DNA from: Gammaproteobacteria bacterium
GTDB taxonomy: Bacteria; Pseudomonadota; Gammaproteobacteria; Steroidobacterales; Steroidobacteraceae
Length of the DNA stretch: 54,435 nucleotides
Reading direction: 5' to 3'
NCBI GenBank assembly: GCA_013289615.1
Contig: JABCZO010000028.1
Span: 1-54,435, forward strand
Position 1 is the first letter of the stretch. Each line of letters begins with the position of its first letter. Position numbers and translations under genes: made by a program. The notes beneath the pieces are model-generated. The model saw nothing but the letters and a program-made list of their open reading frames with translations. It was not told where the DNA came from and did not search any database. Positions 35,272 through 45,740 of the stretch are shown here, one piece after another.

Positions 35272-38217
35272 CTATTCGAGCGAATGTCGTTCCCAGCCGG
35301 CGACAGTACGCTGCAGCTCATAGGCCGGCCAATAATGCCGGTCAAGCTTCAGCGTGATCACTTCCGGGGCCCCATTCCAGCCCAAGGTCTTGATTCGCAG
35401 CGAAGAGCGGTCTGGCCTGCCGCTCACCTGGCGCAGAAACACGTCAAGATCGGGGGTCGGCTGGCCGTCCACCTCGACGATGCGCCGTCCAGGCACCAGC
35501 CCGTAGCGCGCCGCCGGCGACCCAAACTGGAAATACGCGACATAGACACCTTCCGGCGGGATGCCGCGCTGCGCGCTGATAGCCCGGTGCGGCGCCTGCA
35601 GCGTCGCACCGGCCCATTGCACCAGGCGCTCGACGTCTCGGCCCGAGAGCGTCGCGGTCTTTACCATAAGCGTTTTCTCGCCATCCACCCGCCACACAGT
35701 GGCATTGACGACTTCCTTATTGGCCACCGCCAGTTCGACATCGCGAAACTGCGTTACCGGTTTGTCGTCGATCGCCAGCAATATGTCGCCCGGCTGCAGC
35801 ATGCGCGCGGCATCGGTACCCGCCACCAGCCGCGCGACGCTCAGCACTTCGCGCGCCGCCGGGTTGGCCTTTTCGATGCGCAGCACCCAGGCGTCGCTCA
35901 ATCCCAGGCGGCGCGCGCTCGCCAGCGACTGCGGATTGAATTCCGCCTCCAATGAATGCAGCGGCCGGCCCTGGCGCACGATATCGAGCGTCTCGGCTAC
36001 CAGGTCGCTCGACATTCCGCGATTTTCCTGTACCAGCTCGCGGCCGTTGTCCGAGGCGAAGCTCGCCCACAGGCCGCGCACGCGACCGAGGTCGTCGGCC
36101 AGTACGCCGACGAAATCATCCGGCGCGTTCACCAGCGAGGCGACTTCGAGATTGCTCTCGCGAAACTGCACCGAGCGCGACAGCGGCAGCTGCAGCGGAT
36201 CGACATCGGCGATGCTGGTGATGCGCGACTTGAGTTCGCCGCTGCCATCCAGGCCGACCACGTTGACGGTCTCGCCGGCTCTCAGCGCTGCCGTATCGAG
36301 CCTGGCCGCCCTTACCGCAGTCGTGCCGATGAGCTTCGGATCGTAATGAATTACCGCGAGGTTATGCAGCGGGTGCACATACACGATCTCGCCGGGAATC
36401 TCGATCGTGCCGGCGAAGGTCAGGCGTACGTCGCCGACCGAGACCGGAACGGTATTGCGGTCGGTGATGATCAGGCCGCGCTCCGCATCGATGATCAATC
36501 CGGCACCGTGGTAGTTGCGCTCGGTGACACCCGACACCGCGTACGGCATGTCGAAGGTGATGAACACCAGCGACGGGGCGATCGCAGCCGCATACCGGTC
36601 ATCGATACGCGGCAGCTGCGCTGATGCCGGTGCCGGCAGTTCCAGCTTCGCGTTTGACGGCAGGTCGGTGCACGGCCAGTAACCGACATGATCGTCGCGC
36701 TGACACTGGCGCGCCGGGAACCAGCGCCGATCGATGCGTATCGAGCGCAGCTGGCTGGTGTTGGGATCGTCGATGGTGACGTAGCGCACGGTCGCGCGCG
36801 CGCCGTCGCCGAGCTCGCCGATCGCGGCGGTGAAATCCGCCAGGCTGTCGATCTTCTTCGAGTTCAGCTCGGTGATGATCGCGCCGCGAGGCACGCCGGC
36901 GGCATCGAATATATAGCCCGAGGCGGCGACGAATACGCCGCTGATGGGACGATGAAACGCACGCGCCTCCTGGTACGACAGGGTGTGCACGACGCCCTCG
37001 CCGATCTCGAGGTAGGACGCCGGCGTGATCGAGTCGAGGTCATCGACCTTGAGCCTGGCGGTGTACAGGACGCCGCCGCGCTGCAGCTGCAGTTCGACAG
37101 TGCCGCCGACGGCATCGTCGAGCACCGACTCCAGCGGTTCGAAGCGCGTCACCAGCTGACCGTTGACCCGCACCAGGATGTCGCCCGGCGCGAGCACGCC
37201 GTCGCTGGGCGAACCCGGCTGCACATCCCACACCACCAGCATGCCGGTGCCGTCCGACTGCGATTTGCGAACCTCGGTCTCGGTGCCGCTCTGCAGGCCC
37301 AGTCGCCTCAGTTCGTCGAACGGCCGGTAGCGGAATTCCGTCTCCACTGTGCCGCGCGTGACCGGCTTGCCCTGCTGGATCAGCTGCAGCGCGCGCCGCA
37401 CGCGGTCGAGCGGCAGATAGAAACTCGACGCCGCGCCACTGGCGCCGCCGGCATTGAGCGCCACCACACGGCCGCGGATGTCGATAACCGGGGAGCCCGA
37501 GGAGCCGCCCGATGTGCCCGACGCGGCCTGGATATAGAAGGTATTGAAGTCGTTGTAGCGGCCGAGACCGTAGTCCGGTGCCTCGCGATCCAGTCGCGCC
37601 AGCGTGCCCGCCAGTATCGACAACTGTTCGCCGGCGTTGTTGCCAACCACGCGAATCTCGCGGCCGACCTGCGCCGCCAGCGGCGCCAGCGGCAGCGCCT
37701 TCGGGCTGATGAACTTCAGCTTGCCCGGATCATAGTGATAGATGCCGAAGTCATGCACCGGGTCGCGATACACCGGATACAGCTGCACTTCCTCGCGATT
37801 GAGGAACGTCGCCTCCGCGGTCACCGGTCCGGGCGTCACGACGTGCCGGTTGGTCAGGATCAGGCCGCGCTCGGCGTCGACCACGAAGCCGGTCGCCTGG
37901 GCGGAAGTGTTGCGCTCGGTATCGAATGAGCGCGACTGGTCGATCTGTATCGCCACAACGCTGCCGGCGATGCGCTCCAGCGTCGCTGCCCAATCGGCCG
38001 CGGATGCTTCCTCAGCCGCCGGAACCGCCGCCGTAGGCGGCATTTTCTGGGGCGGCGCGCTCGGCGCAGGCGGCGCGGGCGCAACGCCCTCGCCGCCGGC
38101 CGGGGTGGTGGCCGCAGCCGGGGTAGCAGCGGCCGGCGGCGGCGCAGGTCCTGCCGTTGCCGCCGCCGATGCGGCCAACGCGACGCAGATCGCCACAGCC
38201 CGGAGCCTGAATGTCAT
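35272..38217 (-). CDS. Tandem HtrA-like protein: active plus degenerate protease, four PDZ-like domains
   Basis: 981 residues. Signal peptide (1-22), Ala/Pro-rich linker (23-70), an HtrA-type serine protease (about 75-285) with intact His125 (NRHVV), Asp156 (HDFGIY) and Ser240 (GSSGSP), PDZ domains at about 325-395 and 430-495, a second protease-like domain (about 540-735), and PDZ domains at about 800-855 and 885-955. In the second protease the triad positions read Asn588 (DRNTV), Asn619 (LHNLAVI) and no G-x-S-G, so it is inactive. This matches the yeast Nma111/plant Deg7 layout. Likely periplasmic quality control. The ATG overlaps the PfkB gene's stop by ATGA. Confidence 0.9.
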   Translation of the reverse strand: MTFRLRAVAICVALAASAAATAGPAPPPAAATPAAATTPAGGEGVAPAPPAPSAPPQKMPPTAAVPAAEEASAADWAATLERIAGSVVAIQIDQSRSFDTERNTSAQATGFVVDAERGLILTNRHVVTPGPVTAEATFLNREEVQLYPVYRDPVHDFGIYHYDPGKLKFISPKALPLAPLAAQVGREIRVVGNNAGEQLSILAGTLARLDREAPDYGLGRYNDFNTFYIQAASGTSGGSSGSPVIDIRGRVVALNAGGASGAASSFYLPLDRVRRALQLIQQGKPVTRGTVETEFRYRPFDELRRLGLQSGTETEVRKSQSDGTGMLVVWDVQPGSPSDGVLAPGDILVRVNGQLVTRFEPLESVLDDAVGGTVELQLQRGGVLYTARLKVDDLDSITPASYLEIGEGVVHTLSYQEARAFHRPISGVFVAASGYIFDAAGVPRGAIITELNSKKIDSLADFTAAIGELGDGARATVRYVTIDDPNTSQLRSIRIDRRWFPARQCQRDDHVGYWPCTDLPSNAKLELPAPASAQLPRIDDRYAAAIAPSLVFITFDMPYAVSGVTERNYHGAGLIIDAERGLIITDRNTVPVSVGDVRLTFAGTIEIPGEIVYVHPLHNLAVIHYDPKLIGTTAVRAARLDTAALRAGETVNVVGLDGSGELKSRITSIADVDPLQLPLSRSVQFRESNLEVASLVNAPDDFVGVLADDLGRVRGLWASFASDNGRELVQENRGMSSDLVAETLDIVRQGRPLHSLEAEFNPQSLASARRLGLSDAWVLRIEKANPAAREVLSVARLVAGTDAARMLQPGDILLAIDDKPVTQFRDVELAVANKEVVNATVWRVDGEKTLMVKTATLSGRDVERLVQWAGATLQAPHRAISAQRGIPPEGVYVAYFQFGSPAARYGLVPGRRIVEVDGQPTPDLDVFLRQVSGRPDRSSLRIKTLGWNGAPEVITLKLDRHYWPAYELQRTVAGWERHSLE

Positions 38218-39146
38218 AGTGAATATCCAAACGCCGCTTTGAAGCGGTCATGAAATTCATCCGGACTGCAGCGATGCTGCTGCGTACCGTGCTGCTCGAT
38301 CTTGATCGCGGCCAGCAGCGCGGCCACGCGGCCGGTGGTATGCCAATCGAACCCGCGCGCCAGGCCGAATAGCAGCCCGGCACGATAGGCATCGCCGCAG
38401 CCGGTCGGATCGGCGACTCGTGTCGCTGTCGCTACCGGGATTTCGCGTCGCTGGCCATCAGCGAAAATCCACGAGCCGTCGGCGCCGCGCGTGACGATCA
38501 GGGCGCGCACCTGCGTGGCAATTGCCTCCAGCGACCAGCCGCTGCGTTCCGACAGCAGACTTGCTTCATAGTCGTTTACCGCCACCCACGATGCGCGCTC
38601 GATGAACTGACGCAGCTCGAGCTGGCCGAACATCGGCAAACCCTGCCCCGGATCGAAGACAAACGGCACTCCCGCGGCGGCGAACTGCTCGGCGTGCTCG
38701 AGCATACCCTGCCGCCCGTCGGGCGACACGATACCGAGCTTGACGCCGGTACTATCAGTGACCCGATTCAGGTGCGAATAGTTCATCGCTCCGGGGTGAA
38801 ACGCGGTGATCTGGTTGTTCTCCAGATCGGTGGTTATGTACGCCTGCGCGGTGAACTGATCCGGCACGATGCGCACATGCGTCAGCGGCAGGCGACTGCG
38901 CTCGAGCCAGTCGGAATACGGTGCAAAGTCGTGGCCGACGGTCGCCATGATCAGGCCGTCGCCGCCGAGCAGTTTCAGGTTGTAGGCGATGTTGCCGGCG
39001 CAGCCGCCGAAGTTGCGCCGCATCGACGGCACCAGGAACGAGACATTCAGCACATGCAGGCGGTCAGCCAGGATGTGATCGCGAAACTTGCCCTCGAACA
39101 CCATCACCGTGTCATAGGCCATCGAGCCACAGATCAGTGCCGTCAT
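38214..39146 (-). CDS. PfkB-family sugar/nucleoside kinase
   Basis: 310 residues. N-terminal MTALICGSMAYDTVM and FGGCAGNIAYNLKLLGG give the substrate region; the C-terminal ATP/catalytic signature reads ADPTGCGDAYRAGLLFGLARG with the catalytic aspartate in GCGD. Close relatives are annotated as adenosine kinase or generic carbohydrate kinase; the substrate is uncertain. Start ATG 39146 with AGGAG upstream at a slightly long spacing. It overlaps the HtrA-like gene by 4 bases, so they are probably coupled even though no shared function is obvious. Confidence 0.88.
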   Translation of the reverse strand: MTALICGSMAYDTVMVFEGKFRDHILADRLHVLNVSFLVPSMRRNFGGCAGNIAYNLKLLGGDGLIMATVGHDFAPYSDWLERSRLPLTHVRIVPDQFTAQAYITTDLENNQITAFHPGAMNYSHLNRVTDSTGVKLGIVSPDGRQGMLEHAEQFAAAGVPFVFDPGQGLPMFGQLELRQFIERASWVAVNDYEASLLSERSGWSLEAIATQVRALIVTRGADGSWIFADGQRREIPVATATRVADPTGCGDAYRAGLLFGLARGFDWHTTGRVAALLAAIKIEQHGTQQHRCSPDEFHDRFKAAFGYSL

Positions 39147-39223
39147 CTCGTGGGAACTCCTGTAAGCAACGTGTTATGTCCCGCCGGTGCGGCGCGCCCG
39201 CCGCCCGATCGCCCGGCGACCGG

Positions 39224-39595
39224 TTACGGGCGTCCGGCCAGCACCAGCAGCCAGACTACGCCCAGCAGGATGAACGACAGCATTACCGCTGCCGAGCCGA
39301 TGTCCTTGGCCAGCCCCGCGAGCACATGACGCTCCAGGCCGATGCGGTCCACCGTCGCCTCGATGGCGCTGTTGAGCAGCTCGACGATCAGAATCAGCAA
39401 CACCGGAGCGGCCAGCAACGCGCGCTCGACGCCGCTGCGACCGAGCCACAGCCCGAGCGGCAGCGCCACGCAGGCGAACACGAGCTCCTGGCGAAACGCC
39501 GCCTCCTCGCGAAAGGCACCGACAAAGCCCTTTGCGCTGGAAGCGAAGGCCCGCAGCATGCGGCCCAAGCCCTGAAGCTTCTCGCGTTCCGTCAC
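39224..39595 (-). CDS. dgkA: Diacylglycerol kinase DgkA
   Basis: Small integral-membrane kinase that recycles diacylglycerol formed in osmoregulated glucan and LPS synthesis. 123 residues. GTG start at 39595 overlaps the gcvPB stop as GTGA. The catalytic region has [23 protein letters not shown], then the signature [15 protein letters not shown] followed by [17 protein letters not shown], with three membrane helices. Position downstream of gcvPB means translation may depend on the glycine-cleavage transcript. Confidence 0.93.
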   Translation of the reverse strand: MTEREKLQGLGRMLRAFASSAKGFVGAFREEAAFRQELVFACVALPLGLWLGRSGVERALLAAPVLLILIVELLNSAIEATVDRIGLERHVLAGLAKDIGSAAVMLSFILLGVVWLLVLAGRP

Positions 39596-41097
39596 GTAGC
39601 CGGTTCCCGGTAGACCAGGTTCAGCTCGCGCGCCGCGCGCACGTCGTCCAGCCGCCGCACCGGCAGTGTATGCGGAGCCCCGTGCAGCTGCTCGGGGTCC
39701 TCGCGCGCCTCGCGCAGGATCTGCGCCATCGCATTGACGAATGCATCGAGTGTCTGCTTGCTCTCGGTCTCGGTGGGCTCGATCAGCAGGCACTCGCTGA
39801 TCAGCATCGGGAAATAGGTCGTAGGCGCATGGAAGCCCAGGTCGAGCAGCCGCTTGGCCACGTCCATCGCGGTCACGCCGTAGTCCTGTTCCGCGCGCTT
39901 GAGCGTGATGATGAACTCGTGGCTGGCACGCCGCTGCGGATACGCGGCCTCGAAGCCGACCTGCTGCAGCCGCGCCGACAGATAATTCGCGTTCAAAGTC
40001 GCATACTCGGCGACCCGCCGCATGCCCTCGCGCCCGAGCATGCGCATGTAGACGTAGGCGCGCAGCAGCACGCCGGCATTACCGCCGAAACTCGTGAGCC
40101 GGCCGATCGACTGCGGCAGATCGCGCTCGCCGAGCCAGCGATACTGCGGCGCCTCGGCGCCGCGCTCGGCTGCCGGCTCGCGCGCGACGATCGGCAGCGG
40201 CAAGAACGGCAGCAGGCGCGCCGATACGCCGACCGCGCCTGCTCCTGGCCCTCCGCCGCCATGCGGCGTGGAGAACGTCTTGTGCAGGTTCATGTGGATC
40301 ACGTCGAAGCCCATATCGCCCGGGCGCACCTTGCCGAGAATGGCGTTGAGATTGGCGCCGTCGTAGTACAGCAGTCCGCCGGCCTGGTGCACGATTCGCG
40401 CGACCTCCTCGATGCGCCGCTCGAACACACCGAGTGTCGACGGATTGGTCAGCATGATGCCGGCGGTCTTGGGACCCACCGCCGCACGCAGCGCCTCGAG
40501 ATCGGCGTCGCCGTCCGCTCCTACCGCCACCTCGCGCGCAACGCAACCGCACATGGTCGCGGTCGCCGGATTGGTGCCATGCGCGGCCTGCGGCACGATG
40601 ATCTCATCGCGCTCCAGATCGTCGCGTGCGCGATGATAGGCGCGGATCATCGCCACGCCGGCGAACTCGCCATGCGCCCCGGCCAGCGGACTCAATGCCA
40701 CGCCGCGCATGCCGGTCACGGCCTTGAGCATTTCCTGCAGCTCGTACATGCAGGCGAGGAATCCCTGGCCTTGCGCTACCGGTGCCAGCGGATGGCGCCC
40801 GAGGAACTCCGGCATCAACGCCGCGGCATTGCAGGCCCTGGGGTTGTACTTCATGGTGCAGGAGCCGAGCGGATAGAAATGCGTATCGATCGAGAAATTA
40901 AGCTGCGACAGGCGCGTGTAGTGGCGTAGCGCGTCGAGTTCGCTGACCTCGGGCAACAACGGCCGGCGCTGGCGTCGCAAGCCGTCCGGCAGTGCATCCA
41001 GCGCCGAGCGTGCCGGGGCTTCCGGCCACTGTCCGCGCGCGCCGCGCCCGGGACGGGAATATTCGAAGATCAGCCTTTCGCGCAGCGCCAGGCTCAT
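39592..41097 (-). CDS. gcvPB: Glycine dehydrogenase (decarboxylating) subunit 2, GcvPB
   Basis: PLP-binding half of the split P-protein. 501 residues. PLP lysine in [17 protein letters not shown], plus [26 protein letters not shown] and [15 protein letters not shown] 41097, 5 bases after the gcvPA stop; the frame is open upstream into gcvPA but this start fits the family. The split form (PA+PB) is the bacterial/archaeal variant, unlike the single GcvP of E. coli. With GcvPA it decarboxylates glycine and loads the aminomethyl group onto GcvH. Confidence 0.96.
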   Translation of the reverse strand: MSLALRERLIFEYSRPGRGARGQWPEAPARSALDALPDGLRRQRRPLLPEVSELDALRHYTRLSQLNFSIDTHFYPLGSCTMKYNPRACNAAALMPEFLGRHPLAPVAQGQGFLACMYELQEMLKAVTGMRGVALSPLAGAHGEFAGVAMIRAYHRARDDLERDEIIVPQAAHGTNPATATMCGCVAREVAVGADGDADLEALRAAVGPKTAGIMLTNPSTLGVFERRIEEVARIVHQAGGLLYYDGANLNAILGKVRPGDMGFDVIHMNLHKTFSTPHGGGGPGAGAVGVSARLLPFLPLPIVAREPAAERGAEAPQYRWLGERDLPQSIGRLTSFGGNAGVLLRAYVYMRMLGREGMRRVAEYATLNANYLSARLQQVGFEAAYPQRRASHEFIITLKRAEQDYGVTAMDVAKRLLDLGFHAPTTYFPMLISECLLIEPTETESKQTLDAFVNAMAQILREAREDPEQLHGAPHTLPVRRLDDVRAARELNLVYREPAT

Positions 41098-41102
41098 GTT
41101 CT

Positions 41103-42476
41103 TCAGGCCGCGCGCGCCGGCCGCAGCGCCTCGGTCAGCGCGCTCGCGTAGGCTGCGATGTCGGCGCCGTTCTTGGTTTCGGTCGCACACAGCAGCAGCG
41201 CCGGCCCGAGTTCGGGGTAAAAGTCCGCCAGATCGAGGCCGCCCTGGATGCCGCGCTGGGCCAATGCCGCGAGCACCGGTGCCACCGGCCGATCCAATGC
41301 CAGCACCGCCTCGTGAAATGTCGGCCGCGCGAACATGCGGCGCACCCCCGGCAGCACCGTCAGCGCAGCTACCAGCTCCGCGGTGCGCGCCATCGATGCC
41401 GCGGCGACGCGCTCCAGGCCTTCAGCGCCCATCAGCGCCAGATACAGCGTACCGGCCATCATCAGCAGGCCCTGGTTGGTGCAGATATTCGAGGTCGCCT
41501 TGGCGCGCCGGATGTGCTGCTCGCGCGCCTGCAGGGTCAATGAGAACCCCGGCCGGCCGTCAACGTCCACGGTAGCCCCGACAATGCGTCCCGGCATCTG
41601 CCGCACGTGCTGCATACGCGTGGTCATGAAGCCGAAGTACGGGCCGCCCGACGACAGCGGACACCCCAGCGGCTGGCCTTCGCCCACCACGATATCCGCG
41701 CCCTTTGCACCCCATTCTCCCGGCGGCTTGAGCAGCGCCAGCGAGATCGGATTGACCACCGCGATCACCAGCGCCTCGCGCGCGTGCGCCCAATCGGTCA
41801 GCGCATCGACCTCCTCGATCACGCCGAAGAAATTCGGCTGCTGGATCACCAGCGCCGTGAAGTCCTGCCCGTCGTGAGCCGTGAGCGCGTCGAGGTCAAG
41901 GTGGCCGCAATCGCGCGCATAGGGCACCGTATCGAAGATCAGGCCCTGATTCAGGGCCATCGTGAGCGCGACCGCGCGATAGTGTGGATGCAGGCTGCGC
42001 GGTAGCAGGATGCGCGCGGATTTCGAGCGCCGGTTGGCACGCACCGCCATCAGGCAGCCTTCCGCGACCGCGGTGGCGCCGTCGTACAGCGAAGCGTTCG
42101 AGACCTGCATGCCGGTCAGGCTCGCCATCATGCTCTGGTACTCGTAGATCGACTGCAGCGTGCCCTGGCTGGCTTCGGCCTGGTACGGCGTGTAGGCGCT
42201 GTAGAATTCCCCGCGCGTGATCGTGGACCAGACGGCGGCCGGAATATGGTGCTCATACGCGCCGGCGCCGAGGAAGCACAACGGTCGCCCATCCGCGCGT
42301 GCGCGCGCCGCCATCAGCTGCAGCACCTCGAATTCGCTCAGCCCCGTCGGCAGCTCATCCAGCGACTGCACCCGCAGCGCGGGCGGTATTTCGTCGAACA
42401 GGGCCTCGATGCTCGGCGCGCCGATGGCCGCGAGCATCTCGCGTTCATCGTCATCGGTGTGCGGAATGAAGGGCAT
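41103..42476 (-). CDS. gcvPA: Glycine dehydrogenase (decarboxylating) subunit 1, GcvPA
   Basis: Partner of GcvPB; 457 residues. It opens with [19 protein letters not shown], then [59 protein letters not shown], and [16 protein letters not shown] sequence ([14 protein letters not shown]). These are hallmarks of the split P-protein alpha subunit, which lacks the PLP lysine. It follows gcvH by 8 bases and precedes gcvPB by 5. Confidence 0.96.
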   Translation of the reverse strand: MPFIPHTDDDEREMLAAIGAPSIEALFDEIPPALRVQSLDELPTGLSEFEVLQLMAARARADGRPLCFLGAGAYEHHIPAAVWSTITRGEFYSAYTPYQAEASQGTLQSIYEYQSMMASLTGMQVSNASLYDGATAVAEGCLMAVRANRRSKSARILLPRSLHPHYRAVALTMALNQGLIFDTVPYARDCGHLDLDALTAHDGQDFTALVIQQPNFFGVIEEVDALTDWAHAREALVIAVVNPISLALLKPPGEWGAKGADIVVGEGQPLGCPLSSGGPYFGFMTTRMQHVRQMPGRIVGATVDVDGRPGFSLTLQAREQHIRRAKATSNICTNQGLLMMAGTLYLALMGAEGLERVAAASMARTAELVAALTVLPGVRRMFARPTFHEAVLALDRPVAPVLAALAQRGIQGGLDLADFYPELGPALLLCATETKNGADIAAYASALTEALRPARAA

Positions 42477-42484
42477 TCGATCCT

Positions 42485-42874
42485 CTAGGCTTCAGCGGCG
42501 AGCACCTGGTAATCGTGCGCCGACAGCAGCGCCGAGTCGTCGCCCTGGGCCGTCGGCTTCAGGCGCATGATCCAGCCACGGCCATAAGGATCCTGGTTAA
42601 TCAACTCCGGCGCCTCGGCCAGCTGCGCATTGATTGCGATCACCGTCGCGGCGACCGGCGCATAGATGTCGGAGGCCGCCTTCACCGATTCGACCACCGC
42701 GCAGGTCTCACCGGCGGCAAGACTGCGGCCCACCTCGGGCAGCTCGACGAATACCAGATCACCCAGCGCCTCCTGCGCATGGTCGCTGATGCCGATCTCA
42801 ATGCTGCCGTCGGGCATCGACTTCAGCCATTCGTGGCTGCGCGTGTACTTGAGATCTTCCGGAATCTTGCTCAT
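42485..42874 (-). CDS. gcvH: Glycine cleavage system H protein
   Basis: Lipoyl carrier that shuttles the aminomethyl group. 129 residues. The lipoylated lysine is Lys65 in [15 protein letters not shown]; the family core is [48 protein letters not shown] 42874 has a GGGAGGGG site upstream. LipB and LipA, encoded at 1.8-3.5 kb, would attach its lipoyl group. Confidence 0.97.
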   Translation of the reverse strand: MSKIPEDLKYTRSHEWLKSMPDGSIEIGISDHAQEALGDLVFVELPEVGRSLAAGETCAVVESVKAASDIYAPVAATVIAINAQLAEAPELINQDPYGRGWIMRLKPTAQGDDSALLSAHDYQVLAAEA

Positions 42875-42934
42875 GAACCCCACCCCTCCCGAACGCCAAG
42901 GCGAACATATTTGTCGCGTCAAATCGATACCCGA

Positions 42935-44032
<1,098 letters not shown>

Positions 44033-44134
44033 ACTAGACTCCGCTCTGCGCCCGTTTTCTGCTCAAATCAACGGGTAGCGGAATCATAGCAGCGCCCGGC
44101 GCCTCGCCACTACGTTTGCCATTACAATAGGGAC

Positions 44135-45361
44135 ATGGTACGCAATCGCCACACTAGCCTGCCGGTCAGAGTCGCCGGCGTGACAATCGGCGGCCAGGCA
44201 CCGATCGTGGTGCAGTCGATGACCAACACTGACACCGCCGAGGTCGAGTCCACCGCGCGCCAGGTGCAGCAGCTGGCTGCGGCCGGCTCCGAGCTGGTAC
44301 GCATCACGGTCAACACCGCGGCAGCGGCAGCGGCCGTGCCGCATATCGGCGAGCGGCTGCAGCAGCTGCGCTGTACGGTGCCGCTGATCGGCGACTTTCA
44401 CTTCAACGGCCATAAGCTGCTGCAGGAGCACCCCGCCTGCGCCGAGGTGCTCGCCAAGTACCGCATCAACCCGGGCAACGTCGGGCGCGGCAGCAAGCGC
44501 GACCCGCAGTTCGCGGAGATGATCGAGATCGCCTGCCGCAACAACAAGCCGGTGCGCATTGGCGTCAACTGGGGCAGCCTCGACCAGGATCTGCTACTGC
44601 GGCTGATGGATGAGAACAGCCGCAAGAGCGAGCCGTCTTCCGCGCAGGAAGTGATGCGCGATGCCATCGTGCGCTCGGCGCTCGACAGCGCAGAACGCGC
44701 GGTCGAACTCGGCCTGCCGCGCGATCGGATCGTGCTGTCGGCCAAGGTCAGCGCGGTGCAGGACCTGGTGGCCGTCTACACCGAGCTGGCGTCGCGCTGT
44801 ACATTCCCGCTGCACCTGGGGCTGACCGAGGCCGGCATGGGCTCCAAGGGCATCGTCGCCTCCGCGGCCGCGATGGCGATCCTGCTGCAGCAAGGCATCG
44901 GCGACACCATCCGCGTCTCGCTGACGCCGGAGCCGGACGGCGATCGCACGCGCGAAGTCATCGTCGCACAGGAGCTGCTGCAAACCATGGGGCTGCGCTC
45001 GTTCACGCCGCTGGTGACCGCCTGTCCCGGTTGCGGTCGCACCACCAGCACCTATTTCCAGACCCTGGCCGATCGGATCCAGCGCCACCTGCGCGAGCGC
45101 ATGCCAGGGTGGCGCAGCGTCTACGACGGCGTCGAGGACATGACCGTGGCGGTCATGGGCTGCGTGGTCAACGGGCCGGGCGAGAGCAAACGCGCCAACA
45201 TCGGCATCAGCCTGCCCGGCACCGGCGAGCGGCCGGTGGCGCCGGTGTACGAGGACGGCGCCAAGACCGTGACGCTCAAGGGCGAGCGCATCGCCGAGGA
45301 ATTCCAGGATCTCGTGGAACAGTACGTCGCGCGTACCTACACGCGCCGGGTTCAGAGCTGA
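44135..45361 (+). CDS. ispG: 4-hydroxy-3-methylbut-2-enyl diphosphate synthase IspG
   Basis: Penultimate step of the MEP isoprenoid pathway. 408 residues. N-terminal [49 protein letters not shown], and the C-terminal [4Fe-4S] cysteines in [10 protein letters not shown] and [15 protein letters not shown] 44135; a TACAAT box (44123-44128) lies exactly 6 bases before it, so transcription may start at or near the ATG. No clear -35 box. It is followed by phhB after 13 bases. Confidence 0.96.
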   Translation: MVRNRHTSLPVRVAGVTIGGQAPIVVQSMTNTDTAEVESTARQVQQLAAAGSELVRITVNTAAAAAAVPHIGERLQQLRCTVPLIGDFHFNGHKLLQEHPACAEVLAKYRINPGNVGRGSKRDPQFAEMIEIACRNNKPVRIGVNWGSLDQDLLLRLMDENSRKSEPSSAQEVMRDAIVRSALDSAERAVELGLPRDRIVLSAKVSAVQDLVAVYTELASRCTFPLHLGLTEAGMGSKGIVASAAAMAILLQQGIGDTIRVSLTPEPDGDRTREVIVAQELLQTMGLRSFTPLVTACPGCGRTTSTYFQTLADRIQRHLRERMPGWRSVYDGVEDMTVAVMGCVVNGPGESKRANIGISLPGTGERPVAPVYEDGAKTVTLKGERIAEEFQDLVEQYVARTYTRRVQS

Positions 45362-45374
45362 AGGAGCCGCCACC

Positions 45375-45713
45375 ATGACCGAACTGGTCGAACGCCGCTG
45401 CAAGCCCTGCGAAGGCAAGGTCGCCGCTTACACCGCCGAGCAGGCGAAGGCCGAGCTCAGGCAGCTCTCGGCCGACTGGCGCCTGATCGAGGACGGCAAG
45501 GCCATCAAGCGCGAATTTGCGTTGCGCGACTTCTACCGCACCATGAGCTTCGTCAATGCGCTGGCGCACGTCGCCAATATCGAGGACCACCACCCGGATC
45601 TCGAAGTCGGCTACAACTACTGCCGCGTGCGTTACTCGACCCATGCCATCGGCGGGCTGTCCGAAAACGACTTCATCTGCGCCGCGAAGATCGACCGTAT
45701 CCCGACCAAATAA
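45375..45713 (+). CDS. phhB: 4a-hydroxytetrahydrobiopterin dehydratase
   Basis: Recycles 4a-hydroxy-pterin from aromatic amino acid hydroxylases; 112 residues. The DCoH-fold markers are ADWRLIEDGKAIKREFALRDFYRTMSFVNALAHVANIEDHHPDLEVGYNYCRVRYSTHAIGGLSENDF, in particular the HHP and the His of THAIGGL. ATG 45375 with AAGGAG at 45361-45366. The N-terminal CKPCEG with two cysteines occurs in many of these proteins. It may be co-transcribed with ispG; no hydroxylase gene is seen here. Confidence 0.93.
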   Translation: MTELVERRCKPCEGKVAAYTAEQAKAELRQLSADWRLIEDGKAIKREFALRDFYRTMSFVNALAHVANIEDHHPDLEVGYNYCRVRYSTHAIGGLSENDFICAAKIDRIPTK

Positions 45714-45740
45714 GCTGCGCGCGCCGGCAGGAGCAGGACG

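Noticed and set aside
44033..44134. Glycine riboswitch in front of gcvT
   Set aside because: Only about 100 bases lie between gcvT and ispG, and no tandem aptamer-like conserved sequence was seen.
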